Shown here: positions 8,715 through 19,759 of the stretch, one piece after another
Layout of the letters: the number at the start of each line of letters is the position of its first letter
Numbering within the stretch: position 1 is the first letter of the stretch
DNA from: Saccopteryx bilineata
Taxonomy: Eukaryota; Chordata; Mammalia; Chiroptera; Emballonuridae
Assembly: GCF_036850765.1 (NCBI RefSeq)
Contig: NC_089490.1
Location: 240,870,442-240,934,441 of the forward strand
Length of the DNA: 64,000 nucleotides
Direction: 5' to 3'
Translations under genes and position numbers: made by a program
Notes under the pieces: generated by a model
Told to the model about the DNA's origin: nothing
The model's input: the letters and a program-made list of their open reading frames with translations, nothing else
The model's database searches: none

Positions 8715-8850
8715 CGAGGGTGTGGCCCAGCTGGGTACCTTCCTGGCCATGGACCAGCTGTTGCAGCAGGCAGGGCCTGAGCACATCATGGACATCTTTA
8801 ATGTGGCCCTGCAGCAGTCACAGGCCTGTGGCCTCATGACTCCAATGCTG
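8715..8850 (+). pseudogene. PTPRV: PTPRV D2 P-loop exon
   Basis: Joined to the previous exon, the loop reads HC-SEGVAQLGTF, so the C-x5-R arginine and both GRTG glycines are altered. The exon continues 'MDQLLQQAGPEHIMDIFNVA' and 'LQQSQACGLMTPML' to donor 'gtaaga'. The second domain of this receptor is thought to be catalytically weak, so loss of the arginine alone would not prove decay. Confidence 0.8.
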
Positions 8851-9007
8851 GTAAGAGGTCTCCAGGGGTTCAGCTGTGGAAGGGGAAGGGACACTGAAGC
8901 TTCTGCTTGTGGGGCTGGTGACCTCTCAGCAGTGCCATCTAGGCAGTCACCAGGTGGCACCGTGGACCACGGGGTGGGTACCACAGGGAGCCTGCCTCCG
9001 CTCCTAG

Positions 9008-9065
9008 GAGCAGTACATCCAGCTCTACAACTGTGAACAGCGCACTGGTGGCTGGGCTGCCCTGA
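9008..9065 (+). pseudogene. PTPRV: PTPRV terminal exon
   Basis: After acceptor 'ctcctag', it reads 'EQYIQLYNC', then appears to lose two bases near 9034. In the shifted frame it continues 'NSALVAGLP' to a TGA at 9063-9065, which I take as the ancestral stop. In the unshifted frame it would run to a stop near 9179. Confidence 0.7.
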
Positions 9066-11179
9066 GTGGTCACAGCACTGAGCAGGAGCACAAGGTGCCT
9101 GTGCCTGCTGGGCGACGGGGGCCAGCCAGCGCAGTGAGCCTGCAGCCTGGCTCCTGCTCCAGCAGTGCACACGGGCTCTAAGCCATGAAGGGGAGAGTCA
9201 GCAAATGGAGGACGGTCGGTCGACCTGCAGTGGAGCATGCTCTGTCTGTTAGCCTTCGAGGAGGAGGAGGAGGAGGAAGAGGAGGAAGCAGCCTCAGGGG
9301 TCGCGGGACATGGGGCCCAATGCAAGGGCCTGGTAGCAGCTGTGAGCAGGCTGGCTGACCCATAGCTGCTGTGCTGGGGGCTTTCCCTGGGAGCAGCCCC
9401 CACCCCCAGGGCTCTAGTCCCCCAGTTTTCAGACCTCAGTCTTTCACATCGGGGTACCTGGTCTAGTGCCCCCGTTATTCATGGCCCTCCCCCTGCACCC
9501 CATGTGCAGAAAGACTAATCCTGCTCCCCACCCCTCTTGTTGGGCCACACTGGCCTGCCTTACCTGCTGGCATCCCCAAACACCCTCACCCCCACCACAC
9601 TGACTTGAAGGCAGGAGGTGCCAGGTGTTCCCAGCTCCCTCGCTCTCTCCTCCATCCATCCTCCTCTCCACACCTGAGGCAGGTGAGAGAGAAGGCAGTG
9701 AGGAGACCTGGGAGAGGGACACTGGGAGGAGAAACAAAGACCAGAAGAGAAGGTGAGGATGAGGGCCAGGGTGAAGCAGCGGATCCCACACCTTTCAGGA
9801 CAGAACGGCGCACTAGGTAGAGTGATTACTGGTGGCCTCGGGAAGTCCTGTCTGCCTCCCTGATTACACTGAACAGTTCTGGGTGGCACAAGAGACTGGA
9901 CACTGGTTATCCCTGGTGGAGGGCCCAGGGAGGCACAGAGAGAGCCTGGGCCAATCCAAGCAGGAGGTCCTGGAAGGGACTAAGTCCCCCGAATGGAGGA
10001 AGAGGCAAAGCTGTGAGCTCCTAGGAAAGTACCAGGGATTGCAGGTCAGGGAGGGCTCTTCTCAGGCCTGGCTGGAGATGTGGGAACAGAGAGAAGGCTT
10101 TCTGCTCCATCAGGAGCCCTCCCAGCATGAGGTGAGGCTCTGGGGCTCCCACAGGGGCCTGAGTGTCAAGTCCTCCTAATGCACTGTGTTCATCAGGAGC
10201 CCCACGAGTTGGCCCTGCAATGGACTCTTGGGTGGGCAGGCTGGAGATGCAGCTCTGAGTGTCCAGGCCCCCTTGTACTGGGGAGGTCGCAACAGGGCTC
10301 ACTGTGGCTTTTCCAGCCTGGCATCCATACCCCGGATGGCAAGCGCTGAAGACAGGTGAGGATGAAGCCAGAGCTGTGGATGAGTGAGGCCAGGAGTGTG
10401 GGTGATCTAGGAAGGCTGGGAAGAGCCAATGAAAGGCTGTTGTGGCATGCAGGTCTGGGATGAAGGAGGTTTCCGGGCTTCTGGTGGATACTCCAGATGG
10501 ACCACATGAAGACAGGGTACATGTGTGAGACACGAGCCTGCTGCACCCTGCACTGGGCCTTGGGTCAGTACAGGAGTGAACAGAGACAGCAAAAGATCTG
10601 ATCTAAAAAGCAAGTGGGAAGTTGAGCCCAACTGTAATTACCATTTCAGGGCACAAAGGTTCTTCCTCAGGGTGGTTGAGCTGCAGTTGCAGCTCTGGCT
10701 GCCAGGGGGCACCAACCTGTTGCCTCTCAGGCTCTGACAGCCGCTGGGATGTCCCTCAGCCTGGACATCTACTAGGACCCAGGAGCAGAATGGAGGTGGT
10801 CCCAGGACCGAAGACCAGGCTGAGCCACATGTATAGTGCACACTCGTGGATAGAAATGCATACCCTTTTCTAAGGTGGCAGGGCAGAGTGCTCGGAGTGA
10901 GGCGCCTTCCCATTGCCCACTACCCCATCCCAGTTGGCCCCTCTCAGGGCCACCCCCCCACACACTTCCCTGTCCCAGGAGGCAGGGTGGCAGGACCAAC
11001 CCTGACTACAGTTCTGCAGCTGCCCTACATCAGCAGTGTGACCTTGACCAGATCACTTCCCTTTGGGATCTCAGTCCCCTCGGTGATAGCGGAGGGCTTG
11101 GGGGCCTCCTCCAAGTCCCATGTGACCCGTAGCTGTCCCTGCAGGCAAGAGGGTCTGAGCCCACAAGTCTGGGCCTGGT
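9066..11179. other. Intergenic stretch between PTPRV and LGR6
   Basis: About 2.1 kb with no exon or recognisable interspersed repeat that I can support. The only structured sequence is a (GAG)n run at 9258-9289. Several overlapping open frames on both strands here have no recognisable domain and look like by-products of GC-rich sequence. Confidence 0.6.
9258..9289 (+). repeat. (GAG)n microsatellite
   Basis: A purine tract of gag/gaa units just downstream of the PTPRV terminal exon. Confidence 0.9.
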
Positions 11180-11537
11180 CCCAACAAGAGCAGCCCCGCA
11201 CGTGCCGGGCGCTGGCTGTCTCAGGGTTTCTCTGCTGTCTGTCCTTTCCTGGACGCAGCTCCTGCCAGCTCAGAAGGAAGAGGGAAGGGACGAGCCGCGC
11301 GCAGTTTCCTTGGCTCCTCCTCCACCGTGTCTCCCTCCCTTGCCAAGCCCAGCCTGTGAAACGGAGTAGCGCGCACTGGGCGATGACTGCGCTGCTCTGA
11401 CTGCAAGGTCCCTGTGCCGGGAGCAGAACCCGTGGGGTCAACCTCCCCACACCCCTACACCTCGGGACGGCGCAGAGCCCGCCTGGCGGTGCCACTGCGC
11501 CCGCAGCCGCCACCAGGTGCCTGGCCCCACCGCTGCG
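11180..11537 (+). promoter_or_regulatory. LGR6: LGR6 CpG-rich promoter and 5' UTR region
   Basis: GC content and CpG density rise sharply here (for example around 11200-11300 and 11395-11640) and continue through the first coding exon. No TATA box is seen close to the start codon, which suits a CpG-island promoter with dispersed starts. The transcription start cannot be placed from sequence alone. Confidence 0.6.
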
Positions 11538-11740
11538 ATGCCCTGCGCACCCGGGCTGCGCGCGTTGTGGCTGTGCGCTGCGCTCTGCGCCTCTCCGTGC
11601 GCCCCCCAGCCCGGCCCAGGGCCCACCGCCTGCCCGGCCCCCTGTCACTGCCAGGAGGATGGCGTCATGCTGTCCGCCGACTGCTCGGAGCTCGGGCTCT
11701 CCACCGTGCCCTGGGACCTGGCTCCCCTGACGGCTTACCT
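11538..11740 (+). CDS. LGR6: LGR6 exon 1: signal peptide and LRR N-terminal cap
   Basis: The exon codes for 67 residues plus two bases of a Leu codon. It starts [17 protein letters not shown], a hydrophobic signal peptide, followed by '[20 protein letters not shown]' and '[15 protein letters not shown]', the Cys-x3-Cys-x-Cys cap with a fourth Cys that opens the LRR domain. The ATG at 11538 has G at -3. I chose it because human LGR6 starts at the equivalent place; the in-frame GTG at 11517 is not a plausible start. Compared with human LGR6 as I recall it, two codons are missing just after the signal peptide region and the cap reads VPWDLAPL where human has VPGDLDPL. The donor gtgagt at 11741 is in phase 2. 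Confidence 0.97.
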
Positions 11741-12640
11741 GTGAGTACCAGCAGGCACCACCGCTATGGCTCCCACCTGTGCCTGCCTGTGGTCAGTCTA
11801 AGGCACCTGCGGGGAGTGAGGTGCCTGTGCATAAGCGTGGAGGAGGGCTCTCTCCTCCCAGGGCACTGACCACTGGGGACTGGGGAGGGAGGAGAGTCAG
11901 ACTGAACATCGGACAAGCAGTGCACAGGGCTCCCCTTCCTAGTTTCCCTCAGCCCTCTTGTGGGTTCACTGTGGGAACTTGGGCTTGGTAACAGGTGGGT
12001 CTCTGGACCCTGACCAGACTTGGTGACCCCTTCTCCTCAGAGAGTGCCCAGGGGGGTGACTGCAGGTGAAGCTCAGTAAGCTGGAGGAGAGGGGAGGGGG
12101 CTTCAGTGGGTGGAAAGACCTGCTTCTCTACCACTGGAGAGATTAGACAGCTGTCACACTGAGGCTGGGTGGCCTTGGTGGGGAGTCCCAGAAGCTGGGA
12201 AAGAAGCTGTACCCCCTCTATCTTCTCCAAAAGGTACCCTGCCAGCACCATATCCCTTTGCTTAGGCCTCCCTGAAGTCATAGCCCAAGAGGCCGTGTTG
12301 GAGACACTAATTTGTGGGCAGATGTGAAGGCTGAAAACCAGAGAACCATTTTTAGAGCCTGAGTTGGGGTGAAGTGATGCATGAAGAGGACCCTACCGGG
12401 GCAGCTGTCCTAAGGACAGCTCACAGGAGCTTCCCTCAGAGCCTGGTGTCTGAGGGCTCTGGATGTGTTCCCGCTAACCCCAGGGCAGGAGGAGTGTGTG
12501 CGAGCTCATTCTCCCACCCACCCACCCCCGCCTACTCCCCCCCTACCTGCTCTGGGGAAAGGCAAGGTCCCCTGCCCAGTTCCTTTACCTTTTGGAGCAG
12601 GTGGGCAGGCCTGGGCCATCAATCCTGGGGGCAGGGTCTT

Positions 12641-13003
12641 TATTTTTTTCTTTTTTCTTTTTTTTTTTTTTTTTAACAGGGACAGAGAGAGTCAGAGAGA
12701 GGGATAGCTAGGGACAGACAGACAGGAATAGAGAGAGATAAGAAGCATCAATCATCAGTTTTTTTGTTGCAATACCTTAGTTGTTCATTGATTGCTTTCT
12801 CATATGTGCCTTGACCGCGATCCTTCAGCAGACCAAGTAACCCCTTGCTCGAGCCAGTGACCTTGGGTCCAAGCTGTTGAGCTTTTTGCTCAAGCCATAT
12901 GAGCCCATGCTCAAGCTGGCGACCTCGGGGTCTCGAACCTGGGTCCTCCACATCCCAGTCTGACGCTCTATCCACTGCGCCACCGCCTGGTCGGCAGGAG
13001 AGA
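12641..13003 (-). mobile_element. Bat tRNA-derived SINE (VES-like), full length
   Basis: Antisense to LGR6. A poly-T tail lies at the left, and at the right is the tRNA-like head with A box 'tggcgcagtgg' and B box 'ggttcgagacc' on the minus strand. An 11-bp target duplication 'ggcagggtctt' is perfect at 12630-12640 and 13004-13014. Divergence is low, so the insertion is fairly young. Confidence 0.9.
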
Positions 13004-14191
13004 GGCAGGGTCTTGAGCTGTCTGCTTTGGGGCCTGATGACCAGGAGCTCAGAGGGAGAGAGAGCCGGGGTGGTTTGCACAGAGTTCAGCGTGTTTATTG
13101 AACCAATGGGCCCAGGGCACTCAGAGCTGGCACGTTGCAGATGGGTGTGAAGGGCTCTGCCCCAAAGTGAGATGTCCCCCTTTACTCCAAGAGGCACAGG
13201 GAGGGGTTCAGGGGAGGGAGTGGGGGAGAAAATAGTGTCCATGTTCCAAAAAAGCACACTGAGCCCTTTCTGGTCAGTCCAGGGGCTGAAGGCAGGAGCA
13301 CACGCTGTGAGCCAACCCCTGGGGGTGGTGAGGAAGCCCATACAGCTGGCAGAGAGGAGGGCAGGCTCTGCCCCCATGCCCGCCACCCCAGGGGAACCCC
13401 ACTGGGGTTCATGGCATTGATTCATTTAAGGACAGGGTTCTGTGGCTAAAGAGTTTGGAAATCGAGGTGGGGGCAAAAGAAAGGTCCCCTTTCCGTGCTG
13501 AGGGACTGAGGGACACCACCTTCCAGGCTGATTGGTCCAACCTCTTTTCCTAGCACCTGTTTTTGGGGAGAGCTTGAGGAAGAAGGTACAGGGCTACCTT
13601 GGGAATCCGAGCGTCCCATGGCCTGTGCTGGGGGGAGATTGAAGGTTTACCCATGTTCTTGTCACAGCTTCCCTGGGGCTGTGAAGGCAGCATTTAGGGT
13701 CAGTGGAGCTGGGATGGTCTGAACTGGTCGGTGTCTACCTGGGGATTGAGGAAACCTCTCTGTTCCAAGACAGATAGTATTCTGAGAGTGGGAAGGCGAG
13801 AGGTCAGAGACGATGTGGGGAATCAAGTGGTGGGCTCTGAAACTGGAAGGGAGGTGAGAGAAGCCTGTCCCCTGCCTTGGGCTGTGGAGAGGTCCCCTCT
13901 GGATGGGGACGAGGGGTCACTGCTGGAGCTGACCGGTGGAGGGTGGTGCAGAGGAGCCTTCTCTCTCTGCCCCCGGGATAGTGATCCCATCCAGACACGG
14001 AGGGGGATTGGCAGAGGGTTGTCACTGAGAAAAGCCTGGCCAGCAAGGTCCTGGGCCCCTTCCTCATCTCAGAGAGGTTGGGAAGGCCCATTCTAACCTT
14101 GCACCAAGTGGCCCTGCTCTTGCCCAAGATGGTGCAGCTTTGCATCCGATGATGTGACTGCAGTGCTCCTCTGTCCAGGCCACCCAAACCG

Positions 14192-14362
14192 TGGTTCCTT
14201 CCCAGCTCTGTCACCTGCTGAGAGTCACTGAACTCCTCAGAGTCTCAGGCTCCTCCTTTGTTCATGGAGAGAAGTGGGTGCCCGGACAATGAAGTGAGGT
14301 CACATGTCTGCACAGAGCCCAGTGCCTGGCACACAGGGTGACTCCTGAATAGTGGTTGTTAT
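14192..14362 (+). repeat. MIR-like fragment
   Basis: It has the MIR order: 'ctctgtcacctgctgagagtcac', 'ctcagagtctcaggctcctcc', 'gtgcctggcacacaggg' and a 3' 'ttgttattgtcac'. Confidence 0.55.
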
Positions 14363-15489
14363 TGTCACACCTCCTGCTGGAGCCGGAGGGAGCTGAGCCT
14401 GCGTGTGGGTGTAGATTTCCAGGGAATGGCATTTGGCAGCAGGAGGAGAGGGGTCAACTGTGAGGCATGGTCTCAGCCAAGGCTTGGTTGTTCTGGGGTG
14501 GTGTGGTCCAGCCAGCTGGTGAACACTCGGGATGGGGGTGAGAGGGGAGTGGACACTTGGGTCTTCCTGATACAGGGTCAAGAAGGAAAAAAATAAGGTT
14601 AACACTGGATGTATAGGAAATGTCAGGACAGAGGGTACCTTTGGGCCCTTGACTCCCCACACCTGCTTCCCCACCCTGGGCTGAGCTACCCTCCTTCCAG
14701 CTATGACCTTCCAGGAAACACACACCTTGACTTCCCCTACCATGGTTCCAAGGAGGACCAGGACATTTCTTTATGTCCAACTGCCATCTTTGCTCTGACC
14801 TCTAGTTGGAAGAGATGACTGCTTGGGTCCCTGTTTGAGCAAGTTTGGGAGGATGGACTTCAGACACCCACAGTCCTCCAAGTGGCTCTCACATTTTCAG
14901 GTCTCCTCCCAAACTGTTGTCTTAGCAAGGGTCATGGAGATGTCTGCCCAGGGAAGGGCCTGTTCTGGAGCCTGCCCGGGGGAGATGGGGCCCCGGCTCT
15001 GGATTGTGCCAGTCTGATGGTGACAGGAAGGCTTCTTGCTCCAATCCCATCCCACCTCTGCATGGCGAGGAGACAGAACCACACAGACAAGGGCACAGCA
15101 CTGTCCTGGAGCAGGACTTTCCCCAAATTGAGCAGTGTCAGGAAGCAGATGGTGTGAGACAAGCCATCCCAGGAGGCTGGTTGAGAAAGACCCGAGTTCA
15201 TCCACTCACCATTACCCCAAGCGCGGTTCCCGTCAGGCACAGGGCCAAGGCAGGAGCCACCCTACGCAGCCCAGCTTGTGACCTGCTTGGGCTTCATGCC
15301 CTCCAGACCACTATGATCACATTTAAGCCGTTTGAAAGGTCAGATGGTGTATGTGTGCAGATTCCAAGTGGTTTTCGGTCTCGTCACAGCCCGGGGTGCT
15401 GTGGCCAATGAGATGGAGGCAGGTGCTGGGGGAGAGCTAATGGTCAGGAGTACGGATGTTGGCCCCAGCAGAAAGAGTCTGGTCATCCA

Positions 15490-15590
15490 TTACAAGCTGT
15501 GTGAACCTGGCCCATTGATGGCTCTCTGTGACTCAGTTTCCTTATTTGTAAAAAGAGCCGGGATTGTTGTGTGAAGTCACTGGGTGGGGG
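15490..15590 (+). repeat. MIR-like fragment
   Basis: It contains 'acaagctgtgtgaacctggc' and 'ctctgtgactcagtttccttatttgtaaaa', the conserved MIR core. Confidence 0.6.
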
Positions 15591-16689
15591 ATGTTTGTAA
15601 AAAGGTGGAAGAGCATCTGCTCATGGGAAGAGCTCAGTGTTCACCAGTGTCATCATTATGGTGACCAGGGCCAAGAACTGTTAGTCATGGAAGTCTTCCT
15701 GGAGGAGAGGTCCTGGGTGTTGGATCTGGGAGGAGAGGAGGAATCCTGTTCTGTAGAGGGCAGGAAATAGGGGTATGGCAGGGGCTGTGAGAGAGCAGAG
15801 TGGTTGGGGAGACAGAGGAGCTATTCTGGGAATAATACAGAGCACCATTAGTTTTGTCCTGGTCAGTGTGAGGGGTGGGAAGCAGAGGGCGGAAGACCCC
15901 AACCTGCATCCCAGATTCCAGGCGGGACTTTCTGAGGAAGAAGCAGAGAGACTTGGGGAGGATATGTGCAAGGGTCAATGTGCAGGCCTTATTTCCCACC
16001 TCCGAGGTCTCCCCTTTCTTTCTGATGAATTTGAACAGCCTGAGGTGCAGCCCACCCCCCACAAACTTGGTGTCTGTGAGTCTAATCTTGGTTGCTCAGT
16101 CACTGTGCTCCCAAACTTTTCTGGACCTTAGTGTTGACATGTTTTGTCGAAAAATGAGAGCATGGGAGAGGCAGGGAGAAGCCACCTCTGAGCCTGGTCT
16201 GGCAGGACAGAGAGAGACCCCCAGGGGGAACTGCTGGGCCACACCCAGCCCGGGGCAAAGAGGAGAAGGCAGGGAGTAGAGCGATTCCAGGAACCAGGTC
16301 CTCTGGGGGCCTCTGTGCCCCGCCCCCCATCAGAGGGCAGCCCTGGGGGTGGCTGGAGAAGGGTGAGTGTGCGGGGAGCCAGCACCCCAGTTCAAAGGAA
16401 AGGCAGGAAACAGCCGTAGGCAAGAGAAAAAGGAAACGTCTGGCTCTGGCAGCAGCGGGCATGGGGTGCGGCCGGGCGGGGCGCTGGCGGAGGAGAAGAA
16501 AGCCTGGCTCCGAGCAGATTTGGCCCCTGGCCCGCCCCACTCCACCCGCCTTCCCCCATTCATTCCATGGGCTCTCAACCCCAATGGCCCCCCACACACA
16601 CTGAGCCCCTTCCTGCCCTGACCCATGCCTACCAGGCATGGGCAGAAGACAGGACCAAGCCGAGATGCCCAGCACAGAGGCCCTGGTGT

Positions 16690-16800
16690 GTGTGACTCCA
16701 GTCTTGAACCCACGTTCATTAGCTGTGGCCTTTGGGACAGTCCCTTCACCTCTCCCCCGTCTCTGTTTCTCCATCTTGGAAATGGAAACTCGATCAGGGT
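16690..16800 (+). repeat. MIR-like fragment
   Basis: It contains 'ttagctgtggcctttgggac' and 'cacctctcccccgtctctgtttctccatcttggaaatgg', a diverged MIR core. Confidence 0.5.
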
Positions 16801-17524
16801 GTACCTGGAGGGTGGTGGGGAGGAGCAGAGGAAACAAAGACAGCAGAGCCTGGTGCCTTTCACATTGTCCCTGCTTTCATATGTCTTTCCTCAACACCTT
16901 CACTACCAGTGAGTTACAGAGGCCCTGAAAGGGAAGAACAGAGCTCTGTGATGGGGGGTTCCGGCTGCCAGTGTCTAATCCAGAGCGTCATCAGACTGTC
17001 TGCCCTCCCTCACTCCCTCCCTCTGTCTACCACTGTTCTTACGACTAAATCCTGTCCCCCTCACCTCCAGGGAAGTGCACCTTTCCCCAGTGGTCCTGCT
17101 CCTGGCCAGGATGGAGGGAGGACACCAGGATGGCCTGGCACCTGATAGGACACTCTTCAAAGAAGAAAAGTTAGGCTTCTAGGTTTCTTCTCTTTGGAGG
17201 GTCCAGCTTTTGCCCAGGAACAGAGTCCCGGAGTTCTGTGGCATAGTAGTGTCTTCTCTGCTAGCCCGAGGAGAGGCAGGCTTGGGTGGGTGCTTGGGTT
17301 TGTGGTCCATGTTTGCCCTGGGATGTGCCCTGAGGGGCCAGCAAAGATCTCCTATGAGCTCGTCACTAATGGGCTGTGACCTTAGACTAGCAACTCACTT
17401 TATTGGGAGCAGGTCCAAGGAAAAGTAATCCTGCTGGGGCTTTGGACTCCTTGGGAAAGTGCAAGAGATGGAGTGTGGGGGGGATTTTCAGTCCTCCTCC
17501 ATATAGGAAATGACAACTTCTTTT

Positions 17525-17922
17525 TTTTTGTTTTTCTGTATTTTTCTGAAGCCGGAAACGGGGAGAGACAGTCAGACAGACTCCCGCATGTGCCCAACCG
17601 GGATCCACCCGGCATGCCCACCAGGGGGCGACGCTCTGCCCACCAGGGGGCGATGCTCTGCCCCTCCGGGGCGTCGCTCTGTTGCGACCAGAGCCACTCT
17701 AGCGCCTGGGGCAGAGGCCGAGGAGCCATCCCCAGCGCCCGGGCCATCTTTACTCCAGTGGAGCCTCGGCTGCAGGAGGGAAAGAGAGAGACAGAGAGGA
17801 AGGAGAGGGGGAGGGGTGGAGAAGCACATGGGCACTTCTCCTGTGTGCCCTGGCCAGGAATCGAACCCAGGACTTCTGCTCGCCAGGCCGACACTCTACC
17901 ACTGAGCCAACCGGCCAGGGCA
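17525..17922 (-). mobile_element. Rhin-type long SINE with tRNA head, full length
   Basis: Antisense to LGR6. The poly-T/'gtatttttctgaag' tail is at the left, and at the right is a tRNA-like head with A box 'tggctcagtgg' and B box 'ggttcgattcc' on the minus strand. An 18-bp target duplication 'gaaatgacaacttctttt' is perfect at 17507-17524 and 17923-17940, so the copy is young. The body carries two CTCF-like cores, 'CCACCAGGGGGCG', at 17618 and 17640. The family assignment is from memory. Confidence 0.92.
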
Positions 17923-18679
17923 GAAATGACAACTTCTTTTAATCAAACTGTCATGGACTCGCTGATTCAGGGCCTGATCAGAAATGTGGGACTCTCTTTG
18001 TGCTAACTACTTTCTTGGTAAAAAAAAAAGGGGGGGGTCCCCAATTTTGAATGACAATTCAGGTCTCTCTTGCTGCCCTTCAGTCATGGGAACAAGTCTC
18101 ACTCAGGACGAGAAAAACACCCATGATGCCAAACGTGGGCCGTGAGTAGAGTTATTTTGGAAGCAGAAAAAGGACATGGTGGGGGAGCTCAGGGGTTGGC
18201 ACCATGCCCCCCGGAGCCATGCCAGAGCAGGCACGGGCAGGCTGGTAGTAAGCAGGGAGGGGGCTGGGCTGGCCACATGACAGGGCACCTCCAGCTCTGA
18301 GGCTTCCTATGTGTCCTGTCCCCAGCTTCTCTTCCTGCCGCTGTTTCCAGAGACCTGCCCGGAGGGCCTGTATCATTAATTGTCCCCAGCCCTGGGTGCT
18401 GGTCTCTTGATTGTGAGGTGCAGACTCAGAGGCTGGGCCAGGGGCGCTCCTGTGTCCAGCCTCCAGCCTCTGTCTGCTCTAGCACAGAGGGAATGCCATC
18501 CTAGTTGAAGCATTCACACCTTAAACAATGACCTTTCTTCCAGAAAGACACTAGATGGTCAGGAATGTCTATCCCTGGGGCCCAGACAGACTGATCCAGG
18601 GACCTATCATTACACTGGAAACTGTCCTGACTAGAAGGCACTCGCGTTTCTATAAGCACTCGACCTGCATCATCTCACA

Positions 18680-18800
18680 TAAATTGTGTCAGGAGGGGCT
18701 CATGTCACCCCCATCGTACAGATGTGGAAACTGAGGCTTTTAAGTATGAAGGAGCTGGTATCAGGCCACAATAGGTAACCAGTTCAAGACACTTCCTCTC
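18680..18800 (+). repeat. Old MIR/L2-type fragment
   Basis: It contains 'tgtcacccccatcgtacagatgtggaaactgaggct', a phrase shared by many MIR/L2 remnants. Confidence 0.4.
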
Positions 18801-19719
18801 GGGGCTCAGAGCTGGGTGTTCTGAGCTCCAGCACACTGGCTGCTAAACTCCCAGGCACAATAGCCACTCAGAGCCAACTTCTAGTTCCCCATCTTTGTGG
18901 GGAAGAGTCACTGGTTTTCCCTGCTCCCCTCCCATCTGCAATCAGCCTCAAGTCCCTTTACAAAAGGCAAGGGTAGCTCAGTGTGGACATCCAGAGCATA
19001 GTGTGTGCTTAGACCCTATTCGCTGTCAGTGCACTGTGTGGATTCGGATAATGCTGCAGTGACCCCGTCTCCCTTGTTAAGTAAGGGCCAATGACAACGA
19101 CCCAAGCTGCTGTGAGGAGCACACGTTCAGGCAGTCACTCATATGTCCATGTCCCAGATGTGCAGGAAGCACTGCTGTCTGCAGGGCAGGTGCTGGCGCA
19201 TCCTCCTGCACCCACCGAGGGAGGCCCTACAAGGTTATTGCCCCCTCTTTCAGATAGGGGGCAGCTGGCCAAGGTCACAGACAAAGTTGGAGAGAGCCCA
19301 TGGCTGGTGGGCGCAGAGAGGGAGACAGGGCAGGTTCACAGAAGCTGTGACACGTTGTGGGCAGTGAGGAGTACAGGGAAGCTGCTGCCCAAATGGAGGC
19401 CACCAACACAGAGCCTGGGAAGTGGCCATGGGATCAGGGATGACACAGGCCGGGCGCCCAGGCTCACAGGCACCGCGGAACAGTCATCTCTCCTCGGCGC
19501 AGCGGGTGTGTTGACCACAGTCCTGTCGGGACAGTGCGCAGCACGTGAGACATCGCTGTCCCCATGATCCATCAGCATTGCACGCCGTGTGTCTGCGTGG
19601 TGTCCCGTCAGTCTGTGTGACATGGTTCCTCAAGGGCAGGGGCCACGACGGCCAGGGGATCCTTGGGGCAGTGCTTGTGCACCGGAGCTTCCCGGCCCAT
19701 AACGCCTACTTTTCACACA

Positions 19720-19721
<2 letters not shown>

Positions 19722-19757
<36 letters not shown>
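19722..19757 (+). repeat. (AC)n microsatellite
   Basis: A long AC run with a diffuse CA/CGCA-rich tail to about 19830. Confidence 0.9.

Positions 19758-19759
<2 letters not shown>

Larger units (their letters stand above)
1010..9065 (+). pseudogene. PTPRV: PTPRV (OST-PTP) receptor tyrosine phosphatase, unitary pseudogene, 3' portion
   Basis: The ancestral product is a type I membrane phosphatase with an ectodomain of fibronectin-III repeats, one membrane span and tandem cytoplasmic PTP domains. Visible here are five FN3 exons (1010-3816), D1 exons (3942-7106) carrying the WPD loop and an HCSA-x-VGRTG loop, and D2 exons (7279-9065). The remains lie in correct order on the same strand as LGR6 downstream, matching the human PTPRVP-LGR6 arrangement. 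Disabling changes include in-frame stops at 2574, 3158, 4998, 6764 and 8270, several frameshifts, two GT-to-AT donors (1684, 2743), and no room for transmembrane and juxtamembrane exons between 3817 and 3941. Exons keep clear similarity, so decay is not ancient. The 5' exons lie left of the window. Identity rests on recognised domain order, phrases and synteny, not on an alignment. Confidence 0.9.

Noticed and set aside
11517..11537. Upstream in-frame GTG as LGR6 start
   Set aside because: GTG is not a usual mammalian start, and the ATG at 11538 matches the known LGR6 N-terminus followed by a signal peptide.
17843..17922. tRNA-like A and B boxes (also at 12930-12998, 41724-41790, 62085-62151)
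   Set aside because: These are the heads of SINEs with target duplications and poly-A tails, not tRNA genes.
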